From positions 36,092 to 100,091 of the forward strand of contig NZ_SNVV01000020.1 of NCBI RefSeq assembly GCF_004361735.1: a stretch of 64,000 nucleotides of DNA, read 5' to 3'. Under the pieces are notes generated by a model, which saw nothing but the letters and a program-made list of their open reading frames with translations, was not told the DNA's origin and made no database searches. The translations under genes and the position numbers were made by a program. The stretch is from Azoarcus indigens. Lineage in GTDB: Bacteria; Pseudomonadota; Gammaproteobacteria; Burkholderiales; Rhodocyclaceae. Positions within the stretch are counted from its first letter, which is position 1; each line of letters starts with the position of its first letter. Of the stretch, positions 26,517 to 33,684 are shown in pieces.

Positions 26517-27554
26517 TTACTTGTCGTACTTGCGGATCAACTCCTTGGCACTGTCCAGCATGGCCTGGCCGTCGTAGCCCTTGCCTTTCATCTCCGCCAC
26601 CCAGTCGACGGCGAGCTTGTCGGTGGCCGTGCGCCAGTTCGCCAGCTCGGCGGAGGGGATGGTGTTGAAGCGGTTGCCGTGGTCCACCGCCTTCTGCCGT
26701 GCCGGCGCGGCGGATTCGTCCCATACGCGGCCGAGCATGGCGGAGAACTCGGCGCCGGAGTTGGCGTCGATGACCTGCTTCAGTTCCGGCGGCAGGCCTT
26801 CGTACCTGGCCTTGTTCATGGCGATGGTGAACACGGCGGTGTACAGCGCCGGCTCGGCCGGGTCGGTTTCGGCGTGGTAGCGGGTGAGCTCGTGCAGCTT
26901 CACCGGCGGAATCACTTCCCAGGGCAGCACATAGCCGTCGATGACGCCCTTGGACATGGATTCGGTGACCTGCGGCAGCGGCATCGCCACCGGCGTGGCG
27001 CCGAAGGCGGCCAGCATCTTGTTGGTGAGGCGCGTCGGCGCCCGCATCTTCATGCCGCGGAAGTCGGCCAGCTTCTCGATGGGCTTGTTGCCGTGGATGT
27101 AGCCGTTGTCATGGACGTGGAAGGCCAGCGGCTTGAGCTGGCCGAAATCCTTCTGGCCATAGATCTGCACGTAGTCCCACACCGCCCGGCTGGTGGCCTC
27201 GGCGCTGCGGCTCATGAAGGGCAGCTCGAACACTTCCACCGAGGGGAAACGGCCAGGCGTGTAGCCGGGCAGCGTCCACACGATATCGGCGACGCCGTCT
27301 ATGGCTTGCTGGATGAGTTGCGGCGGCGTGCCGCCCAGCTGCATCGCCGGGTAGAGCTGGCACTTCAGCCGGTTGTTGGACTCCTTGGCGATCTTGTCGC
27401 ACCAAGGCAGCAGCACCTTCTGGTGCGACAGCGCGGTGGCGGGCCAGAAGTGGGCGACCTTGAGCACCACTTCCTGCGCGCGGGCGGCAGGCGCTGCCAG
27501 CGTGGCGGCGAGGGCGGCGGTGGCGATGAAGGCGGTGGCGAGCTTGCGTGGCAT
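26517..27554 (-). CDS. TRAP-type transporter solute-binding protein (DctP family)
   Basis: A 345-residue periplasmic protein with a signal peptide cleaved near AARAQE. The DctP-family body has VLKVAHFWPATALSH, GVADIVWTLPGYTPGRFP and the carboxylate-binding region RGMKMRAPTRLTNKMLAAFGATPVAMPLPQV, with the Arg that normally binds a substrate carboxylate. It likely captures an aromatic or other organic acid for this catabolic cluster. No TRAP membrane genes (dctQ, dctM) lie in the window, so it must work with components encoded elsewhere. Confidence 0.9.
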   Translation of the reverse strand: MPRKLATAFIATAALAATLAAPAARAQEVVLKVAHFWPATALSHQKVLLPWCDKIAKESNNRLKCQLYPAMQLGGTPPQLIQQAIDGVADIVWTLPGYTPGRFPSVEVFELPFMSRSAEATSRAVWDYVQIYGQKDFGQLKPLAFHVHDNGYIHGNKPIEKLADFRGMKMRAPTRLTNKMLAAFGATPVAMPLPQVTESMSKGVIDGYVLPWEVIPPVKLHELTRYHAETDPAEPALYTAVFTIAMNKARYEGLPPELKQVIDANSGAEFSAMLGRVWDESAAPARQKAVDHGNRFNTIPSAELANWRTATDKLAVDWVAEMKGKGYDGQAMLDSAKELIRKYDK

Positions 27555-27870
27555 GGTGATCTCCTCTCGTTCTTGTGTGTTTCCGGCTACCGGCTATGGG
27601 GGCAGCGGAGGGCGTGGATCGGTTACTGTCGGGCGGTGGGATGCCTGGGTGAGACGACTGCGGGGTGCTGCGGAAACGACGCGGCCGGCACGCAAGCAAG
27701 CCCGCGCGACCGGCCGGGGGTGAATGACGGTGCGTGCTCGCCGGTGGCGGGAAGGGGCATGCGGCGCGGCGGAAGAGGCCCAGTCCTTGGGTGGCTGGCA
27801 GCCCCGCCGGGCCGCCAGCCACCCAGGTGCTTCCCCAACCGCCCGCCGCCCTTGGGGCGGGCGCCAGCGC
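27555..27870. other. Intergenic gap without a recognised gene
   Basis: A 316-nt gap between the FAH hydrolase gene and the TRAP binding-protein gene. It is GC-rich, with short inverted segments (for example GGGTGGCTGGC near 27788 against GCCAGCCACCC near 27821). No open frame with a ribosome-binding site was seen. It may hold an internal promoter for the binding-protein gene. Confidence 0.5.
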
Positions 27871-28893
27871 TCAGCGCGCCGGCAGCGCCACCTTGTTCTC
27901 GATGTAGCCGAAGATGCTGTGGCCGGCTGCATCCCTCATCTCGATGCGCACGGTGTCGCCGGCACGCATGAAACCGGTGGTGGGCTTGCCGGCGGCGATG
28001 GTCTCGTACATGCGCACCTCGGCGATGCAGCAGTAGCCGACGCCGCCGTTGGCGATGGAGGAGCCCCACAGGTCGCCCTGTTTGTTGGAGACGGTGCCGG
28101 AGCCGATGATGGTGCCGGCCTCCAGCTCGCGCGTTTTCGCAGCGTGGGCGATGAGCTGGCCGAAGTCGAAGGTCATGTCCACGCCGGCGTTGGGGCGGCC
28201 GAAGGGCTCGCCGTTGTAGGCGACTTCCAGCGGACGGTGCAGCCTGGCTTCGTGCCAGTCGCCGCCGAGCTCGTCCGGCGTCACGGCCACCGGGCTGAAG
28301 GCGCTGGCGGGCTTGGACTGGAAGAAGCCGAAGCCCTTGGCCAGTTCGTTGGGAATGAGGTTGCGCAGCGACACGTCGTTCACCAGCATCACCAGCCGGA
28401 TGGCCTGCGCCGCCGCTTCCGGGCTGGCGCCCAGCGGCACGTCGCCGGTGACCACCGCCACCTCGGCCTCGAAGTCTATGCCCCAGGCTTCCTCGGCGAT
28501 CACGGCGTCGCGCGGGCCGATGAAGCTGTCCGAGCCGCCCTGGTACATCAGCGGGTCGGTGTAGAAGGATTCCGGCAGCTCGGCGCCGCGGGCGCGGCGC
28601 ACCAGCTCGACGTGGTTGATGTAGGCGGAGCCGTCCGCCCACTGGTAGGCGCGCGGCAGCGGCGAGTGGCACTGCGCCGGGTCGAAGGCGATGGCGTGGC
28701 GGTTGGCGGCGGTGCCGCCGCCGTTGAGGCTGTCGTACACCGCCTGCAGCTCGGGCGCGGCGCGTGTCCAGTCGTCCAGCGCCGCCTGCAGGGTGGCGGC
28801 AATGGCGGGCACCGGCTGGCACAAGGCGAGGTCGCGGCTGACGACGACCAGGGTGCCGTCGCGGCCGCCCTGCTTCAAGGTGGCGAGCTTCAT
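27871..28893 (-). CDS. Fumarylacetoacetate hydrolase family protein
   Basis: A 340-residue FAH-fold enzyme. An N-terminal extension domain (MKLATLKQGGRDGTLVVVS) is followed by the catalytic FAH domain, with metal-binding acidic residues in WGIDFEAEVAVVTGDVP and VNDVSLRN, and the C-terminal GTIIGSGTVSNKQGD and RAGDTVRIEMRD. It should hydrolyse fumarylacetoacetate or fumarylpyruvate to fumarate plus acetoacetate or pyruvate. Its ATG overlaps the VOC gene stop (ATGA), which implies coupled translation with the presumed ring-cleavage enzyme. Confidence 0.9.
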   Translation of the reverse strand: MKLATLKQGGRDGTLVVVSRDLALCQPVPAIAATLQAALDDWTRAAPELQAVYDSLNGGGTAANRHAIAFDPAQCHSPLPRAYQWADGSAYINHVELVRRARGAELPESFYTDPLMYQGGSDSFIGPRDAVIAEEAWGIDFEAEVAVVTGDVPLGASPEAAAQAIRLVMLVNDVSLRNLIPNELAKGFGFFQSKPASAFSPVAVTPDELGGDWHEARLHRPLEVAYNGEPFGRPNAGVDMTFDFGQLIAHAAKTRELEAGTIIGSGTVSNKQGDLWGSSIANGGVGYCCIAEVRMYETIAAGKPTTGFMRAGDTVRIEMRDAAGHSIFGYIENKVALPAR

Positions 28894-29444
28894 TGGGGGG
28901 CCCTCGTGTGGTTGAGGCTGCCGTCATGCATCCAGCGGGCGTGCTGCGGCGCCTTCTTGGTTCTCGCCCATTCGTTGAGCATTTCCCACTTCACTTCGTC
29001 CAGGCGATGGTTCATCTCCGGCGTGGCGGTGTTCACCGCCAGTTCCAGGCGGTGGCCGCTGGGGTCGAAGAAATAGATGGATTTGAAGATGGTGTGGTCG
29101 GTGGGGCCGATGACCTTGATGCCGTCCGCTTCCAGTCTGGCCTTGGTCTCCAGCATCTCTTCCATGGTGTCGACTTCCAGCGCCAGGTGCTGGGTCCAGC
29201 TCGGCGTGGCGGCGTCCACCACCCGGTCCATCGGCTCCTTGGTCGGCAGCTCGAAGAAGGCCAGCACATTGCCGTTGCCGGCGTCGAGGAAGATGTGCAT
29301 GTAGGGGTCCGGCTCCTTGGTGGAGGGCACTTCGTCCTCGGCGATGGCGAGGATGAAGTCCATCTTCAGGTACTTGGCGTACCACTCCACGGTTTCCTTG
29401 GCATCCCTGCAGCGGTAGGCGACGTGATGCACGCGCTTGATCAT
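28890..29444 (-). CDS. VOC-superfamily protein, probable ring-cleavage dioxygenase
   Basis: A 184-residue vicinal-oxygen-chelate protein with two beta-alpha-beta modules. Candidate metal ligands are His7 (KRVHHVAYRCRD), His86 (TQHLALEVD) and Glu134 (GHRLELAV), the His-His-Glu pattern of VOC dioxygenases and glyoxalases. AAAGGAG precedes the ATG. It sits between a flavin monooxygenase and an FAH hydrolase, with a maleylacetoacetate isomerase in the same cluster, exactly where a ring-cleaving dioxygenase is required. No cupin-type homogentisate or gentisate dioxygenase is present in the window. Dioxygenase activity is inference; a glyoxalase-like role is possible. Confidence 0.8.
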   Translation of the reverse strand: MIKRVHHVAYRCRDAKETVEWYAKYLKMDFILAIAEDEVPSTKEPDPYMHIFLDAGNGNVLAFFELPTKEPMDRVVDAATPSWTQHLALEVDTMEEMLETKARLEADGIKVIGPTDHTIFKSIYFFDPSGHRLELAVNTATPEMNHRLDEVKWEMLNEWARTKKAPQHARWMHDGSLNHTRAPQ

Positions 29445-29528
29445 GGCAGTCTCCTTTCATGTGCCGCCGGCGCCGCGCTCAGGGAGCGGGCGGCCGGCGG
29501 TGTGTCCGTATGCCCGGTCGGGCGGTTG

Positions 29529-29753
29529 TCAGACGCCCTTGCGGGCGATGGCCAACGCTTCGCGCAGCACGCTGATGTCGCCGATGTGGTTGGCGAGCAG
29601 CAGGATGAGGCGCGCGTTGAGCTCGGCGCTGCGGGCGTCGTCCAGCTCGCGGTGGCTCTCGATCAGCAGTTCGTAGAAGTCGTCGCCGGGGCTGAAGGCG
29701 CGGAAGTAGCGCTGGCCCGGCTCATGGAAATTGGGTTCGGTGTTGAGTGCCAT
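29529..29753 (-). CDS. DUF2783 small protein (possible monooxygenase coupling protein)
   Basis: A 74-residue protein whose core FSPGDDFYELLIESHRELDD and LNARLILLLANHIGD matches DUF2783. AGAGGA precedes the ATG. It lies 30 nt downstream of the flavin monooxygenase gene. Two-component 3-hydroxyphenylacetate 6-hydroxylases (MhaA flavoprotein with a small coupling protein MhaB) have this flavoprotein-plus-small-protein organisation, so it may be the equivalent coupling subunit. That link is inference from size and position. Confidence 0.8.
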   Translation of the reverse strand: MALNTEPNFHEPGQRYFRAFSPGDDFYELLIESHRELDDARSAELNARLILLLANHIGDISVLREALAIARKGV

Positions 29754-29783
29754 GTCTGCGTCCTCTTGTGGTGATGCGCCGGC

Positions 29784-31466
29784 TCAGTGCGCCGGGGCGT
29801 TGCCGGTGGCGCGGGAGAGGGCGGCGCGCACCGCCGCCGGGTCCAGCCGACGCCAGCGCGCAGCCACATGCTGGTCCGGCCGGGCGAGGTAGCAGCTGCC
29901 GGGCTGCAAGTCGTAGCGCTCACGCACCCGGCCCTTGCTGTCCAGCGTGGTGGCGAGGCCGCCGGGGGCGCTGCCGCGCTGGGCGACCACCAGCGCTTCC
30001 ACCGGGATGGGCGCATCCGCCAGCGCGCGCAGGGTCTGCACGGTGGCGGCGTCCAGCGTGGTGGCGTCCTCGGTGTAGTAGAGGAGCTGGAAGCGGTTGC
30101 CGAGCAGGCCGAGCAGCCAGGGCTGGTCGCCGTCTACCGGCGCATCGTCCATCGGCGCGCCGGGCAGCATGTCGCCGGCGAAGGCATCCACGTCCGGCGT
30201 GTTGAGGGAGGAGCCGGTGAGGAAGCTGGGCACCGACAGCCGGCCGGAATTGACCAGCGCGCGGGCGAAGGGATAGTCCTTGGCCAATTCCAGCACCGCG
30301 TTGCGGAAGGTCTTGCTCACCGCGCTCTTGGGGGTGATGAAGTCGGTGGAGCGGGTGGAGTTGAGCAGGTTCTCGTCGGCGGCGTAGCCGCGCTCCTCGG
30401 TGTAGCTGTCCAGCAGGGTGGCGGGCGCGCGGCCGTCCATCACCAGCTTGAGCTTCCAGACGAGGTTGTCCACATCCTGGATGCCGGAGTTGGCGCCGCG
30501 GGCGCCGAAGGGCGAGACTTGATGGGCGGCGTCGCCGATGAACAGCACCCGGCCGTGGTTGAAGCGGTTCATGCGCCGGCACTGGAAGGTGTAGACGCTG
30601 ACCCATTCCAGCTCGAACTCGCGGTCCGGATTGCCGTCGGCGGCCAGCATGGCCTTCACCCGCGGGATGACGTTTTCCGGCCTCTTCTCTTCTTCCGGGT
30701 CGGCATCCCAGCCAAGCTGGAAGTCGATGCGCCAGACGTTGTCGGCCTGGTGGTGCAGCAGCACCGACTGGTTGCGGTGGAAGGGCGGGTCGAACCAGAA
30801 CCAGCGCTCCGCCGGGTATTCCGCCTTCATCACCACGTCGGCGATCAGGAAGCGGTCCATGAACACCTTGCCCTCGATGTCCAGCCCCAGCATGCGGCGG
30901 ATGGGGCTGCGCGCGCCATCGGCGACGATGAGCCAGTCGGTGCTCAGGGTGTAGGCGCCATCGGGCGTTTCCACCCGCAGCGTGGCGCCGGTGTCGCCCG
31001 GGGTGACGGCGATGACGCTGCTCTTCCAGCGCATCTCCAGCAGCGGCAGGGCCTGGGCGCGGCGCACCAAGTAGTCCTCCAGGTAGTACTGCTGCAGGTT
31101 GATCATGCCGGGGCGGTGGTGGTCCGGCTGCGGGCAGAGGTTGAAGTTGAACACCTCCTGCTCGCGGAAGAAGGTGCGACCCACGTTCCAGGACACGCCC
31201 TTCTGCACCATCTCCTCGCCACAGCCGAGGCGGTCCAGCACCTCCAGCGCGCGCTTGGCGTAACAGACGCCGCGCGAGCCGATGGAGACGGTGTCGTCGT
31301 TGTCGATCAGCAGCACCGGCTGGCCCTGCTGGGCGAGGTCGATGGCGGTGCACAGGCCCACCGGGCCGGCGCCGACGACGATCACCGGGTAATGGCCGTC
31401 ACGACCCTCGGCCAGCTCGGGCGGCCGGGTATAGGCGAACTTCGGGTACGAATACGTGCTGAGCAC
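29784..31466 (-). CDS. FAD-dependent aromatic monooxygenase (MhaA/MhpA-like)
   Basis: A 560-residue class A flavoprotein hydroxylase. It has the Rossmann motif VVGAGPVGLCTAIDLA, the DG motif IVADGARSPIRRMLGL, the FAD-ribityl motif VLFIGDAAHQVSPFGARGANSGIQD, and a C-terminal thioredoxin-like extension typical of phenol and MhpA-type hydroxylases. The start is GTG 31466, supported by a very strong GGAGGAGGAG upstream. It would hydroxylate a phenolic acid to a para-diphenol such as homogentisate or gentisate. A DUF2783 gene, a VOC protein and FAH/isomerase genes follow. Confidence 0.9.
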   Translation of the reverse strand: MLSTYSYPKFAYTRPPELAEGRDGHYPVIVVGAGPVGLCTAIDLAQQGQPVLLIDNDDTVSIGSRGVCYAKRALEVLDRLGCGEEMVQKGVSWNVGRTFFREQEVFNFNLCPQPDHHRPGMINLQQYYLEDYLVRRAQALPLLEMRWKSSVIAVTPGDTGATLRVETPDGAYTLSTDWLIVADGARSPIRRMLGLDIEGKVFMDRFLIADVVMKAEYPAERWFWFDPPFHRNQSVLLHHQADNVWRIDFQLGWDADPEEEKRPENVIPRVKAMLAADGNPDREFELEWVSVYTFQCRRMNRFNHGRVLFIGDAAHQVSPFGARGANSGIQDVDNLVWKLKLVMDGRAPATLLDSYTEERGYAADENLLNSTRSTDFITPKSAVSKTFRNAVLELAKDYPFARALVNSGRLSVPSFLTGSSLNTPDVDAFAGDMLPGAPMDDAPVDGDQPWLLGLLGNRFQLLYYTEDATTLDAATVQTLRALADAPIPVEALVVAQRGSAPGGLATTLDSKGRVRERYDLQPGSCYLARPDQHVAARWRRLDPAAVRAALSRATGNAPAH

Positions 31467-31603
31467 GGCAGTCTCCTCCTCCTGTCTCTTGCCTGGCCGG
31501 CGCCGCCATCTGCGGGCGTGTCACCGGTACTGCCGGGCCTGGCGTGCAGGCCCGGTTGCCGCGGCGCGCCTGGAGGCGCCAGCCCGCGGCGGTGCGGCGC
31601 TGC

Positions 31604-32566
31604 TTACGCCTGCAGCGCGTGCCACATCTCCTGGTCGCGCTCGGCGGTCCAGATGCGCGGGTCGCGGATGCCGCTGGCCTCGTCGTGCGCGCGGGTCACG
31701 TCGAAAGGCAGGCAGTGTTCGTAGATGAAGACATGGCCGAACTCCGGGTCCATGTTCTTGCGGGTGTGCGCCATCGCCGCCTTCAGGTTGTAGCCCTGCG
31801 CCACCGACTCCTGCGCGCTGCGGTACAGGGTGGAGACGAAGGCCTTGGTGTAGGCGATGCCCTTGGCCACCTGGGCGGGATCGGTGAGTGCCGGGCCGCG
31901 GCCGGGCACCAGCTTCTTCGCTTCCAGCGCGGCCAGCCGGTCCAGCGTCTGCGGCCAGTCGGCGAGGTAGGCGTCGCCGGTGTAACAGGCGGCCTCGTAC
32001 TCCACCAGGTCGCCGGAGAAGCAGATCTTCTGCGAGGGAATCCAGACGATGGTGTCGCCCTTGGTGTGGCCGCGGCCCACCTGCAGGATCTTCACCTCCA
32101 GCTTGCCCATCCACAGGGTCATTTCCTTCTGGAAGGTGATGGTGGGCCAGGTCAGCCCGGGCACGCTCTCCACCGCATTGAACAAGCGCGGGAAGCGGCC
32201 GATCTCGGAATCCATGTCCTGCTGGCCACGCTCGACGATGAGGTCGTAGGTGTCCTGGCTGGCGATGATCTGCTCCAGCCCTTCGCTCTTGTAGCCGGAG
32301 GCGCCCAGCACCCGCACCGCGTGGTAATGGGTGAGTACCACGTACTTGATCGGCTTGTCGGTGATCTCGCGCACCTTGGCGATCACGCCCTGCGCCATCA
32401 CCGGGGTGGCGGTGGCATCGATGATCATCACCGAGTCGTCGCCGATGATCACGCCGGTATTCGGGTCGCCTTCCGCCGTGTAGGCGTAGGCATTGTCGGA
32501 CAACTTCTCCCAGCTGATCTTCTTCTCTTCCAGGTCCGCCTGGGACGCAAATGCCTTGGTATTCAT
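31604..32566 (-). CDS. Metallo-beta-lactamase-fold protein with altered metal motif
   Basis: A 320-residue MBL-fold protein and first gene of the aromatic cluster (GAGGAGA precedes the ATG). The usual HxHxDH motif reads THYHAVRVLG: His80 and His82 are kept, but Asp and His are replaced by Val84 and Arg85. His167 (GRGHTKGD) and Asp186 (FSGDLVE) are present, while the last His position reads PGRGP (Arg223). Only a subset of zinc ligands therefore remains. It might be a hydrolase with one metal, or a protein with a non-hydrolytic role in the pathway. Confidence 0.85.
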   Translation of the reverse strand: MNTKAFASQADLEEKKISWEKLSDNAYAYTAEGDPNTGVIIGDDSVMIIDATATPVMAQGVIAKVREITDKPIKYVVLTHYHAVRVLGASGYKSEGLEQIIASQDTYDLIVERGQQDMDSEIGRFPRLFNAVESVPGLTWPTITFQKEMTLWMGKLEVKILQVGRGHTKGDTIVWIPSQKICFSGDLVEYEAACYTGDAYLADWPQTLDRLAALEAKKLVPGRGPALTDPAQVAKGIAYTKAFVSTLYRSAQESVAQGYNLKAAMAHTRKNMDPEFGHVFIYEHCLPFDVTRAHDEASGIRDPRIWTAERDQEMWHALQA

Positions 32567-32630
32567 TCGCCAGTCTCCTCTCTTTTATTTGGGGATGCGG
32601 CTCATGCTAGGGCAAGGTTCGTCTATGGTC

Positions 32631-32670
32631 AATACGTTCGTTATTGCCAAACATCCCTCGATTTGCCAAG
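32631..32670. promoter_or_regulatory. Divergent promoter/operator region of the aromatic cluster and its IclR gene
   Basis: The 165-nt gap between the divergent starts contains the window's clearest local AT enrichment near 32631-32645 (AATACGTTCGTTATT, an imperfect inverted repeat) and a repeated GCCAA (32646-32650 and 32665-32669). IclR-type regulators normally bind imperfect palindromes in such divergent regions. Exact operator limits are not determinable by eye. Confidence 0.4.
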
Positions 32671-32731
32671 CTTCCTGCCAGGCGCGGGCGAACTGCTACC
32701 ATTGCCCGCCCAACAGGGGAGAGGGACCATC

Positions 32732-33595
32732 TTGGAAGTGGAACGCAAGGCCGAAGACCGGGAAAACGGCGGCGACAGCCCGGGCGCGGAACGGCGCGGT
32801 GACGACCGCCGCGGTGACGACCGCCGCGGCATTCAATCCATAGAAGTCGGCGGCACCCTGCTGCAGGCGCTGGTGCGCGCCGGCGGGCCGATGATGCTCA
32901 AGGACCTCGCCCGCGAAGCCGGCATGCCGCCGGCCAAGGCCCACCCCTACCTCGTCAGCTTCGGCAAGCTCGGCCTGGTGGACCAGGACCCGGTCACCGG
33001 CCGCTACGGCCTCGGCCCCTTCGCCCTGCACATGGGCCTCACCGCGCTGCACGAGCTGGACCCGATCAAGGCCGCCACGCCAGAGATCGCCCACCTCGCC
33101 GACGAGCTGGACCTCAACATCGCCATCGCCGTCTGGGGCAACCACGGCCCGACCATGGTGCGCATCGAGGAATGCAGCAAGCAGATCCACGTAAACCTGC
33201 GCCCCGGCACGGTGATGACGCCGCTGCTGCTGTCCGCCACCGGCCGCGTCTTCGCCGCCTTCATGCCGGACCGCGTCACCCGCCCCATCCTCGACGAAGA
33301 ACTCGCCCGCTACGCCACCAACCCCCAGCCAGCGCTGCGCCTGTCGCGCCGCCATGTGGACGAAGTGCTGGCCGAAGTCCGCCAGCACGGCCTGTCGCGC
33401 GTCGTCGGCACCCCCATCCCCGGCATCAACGCCTTCTCCGCCCCGGTGTTCGACAGCACCGGCGCCCTCGCCCTCGCCATCACCGCCATGGGCCCCGCCA
33501 ACGCCTGCGACCCCGACTGGGACGGCCCCACCGCCCGCAAAGTCAGCGCCTGCGCGGAACGGGTGTCGGAACGGCTGGGGCGATATCGGGCATAG
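32732..33595 (+). CDS. IclR-family transcriptional regulator
   Basis: About 287 residues. The N-terminal winged helix (GGTLLQALVRAGGPMMLKDLAREAGMPPAKAHPYLVSF) is followed by the IclR effector domain (RPGTVMTPLLLSATGRVFAAFM, GLSRVVGTPIPGINAFSAPVFD). TTG 32732 is the likely start, with GGGAGAGGG about 7 nt upstream; GTG 32738 is an alternative. The first 35 residues are unusually charged and contain RRGDDRRGDDRRG, encoded by a 15-bp tandem repeat (32795-32829). It is divergent from the aromatic cluster and probably controls it in response to a substrate or intermediate. Confidence 0.9.
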   Translation: MEVERKAEDRENGGDSPGAERRGDDRRGDDRRGIQSIEVGGTLLQALVRAGGPMMLKDLAREAGMPPAKAHPYLVSFGKLGLVDQDPVTGRYGLGPFALHMGLTALHELDPIKAATPEIAHLADELDLNIAIAVWGNHGPTMVRIEECSKQIHVNLRPGTVMTPLLLSATGRVFAAFMPDRVTRPILDEELARYATNPQPALRLSRRHVDEVLAEVRQHGLSRVVGTPIPGINAFSAPVFDSTGALALAITAMGPANACDPDWDGPTARKVSACAERVSERLGRYRA

Positions 33596-33655
33596 CGGCC
33601 GGGATGAAATGCCGCGCACGCTGTGAGCGGCAAGCGGACGTCAAGGAAGGAAAGT

Positions 33656-33670
33656 GGCCTCTCAGAGGCC
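33656..33670 (+). terminator. Small hairpin after the IclR gene
   Basis: GGCCTCT and AGAGGCC form a 7-bp inverted repeat around a single C, 60 nt after the IclR stop codon, followed by TCTT. It is a weak candidate terminator, just before the first CRISPR repeat. Confidence 0.3.
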
Positions 33671-33684
33671 TCTTGTGGCGCGTG

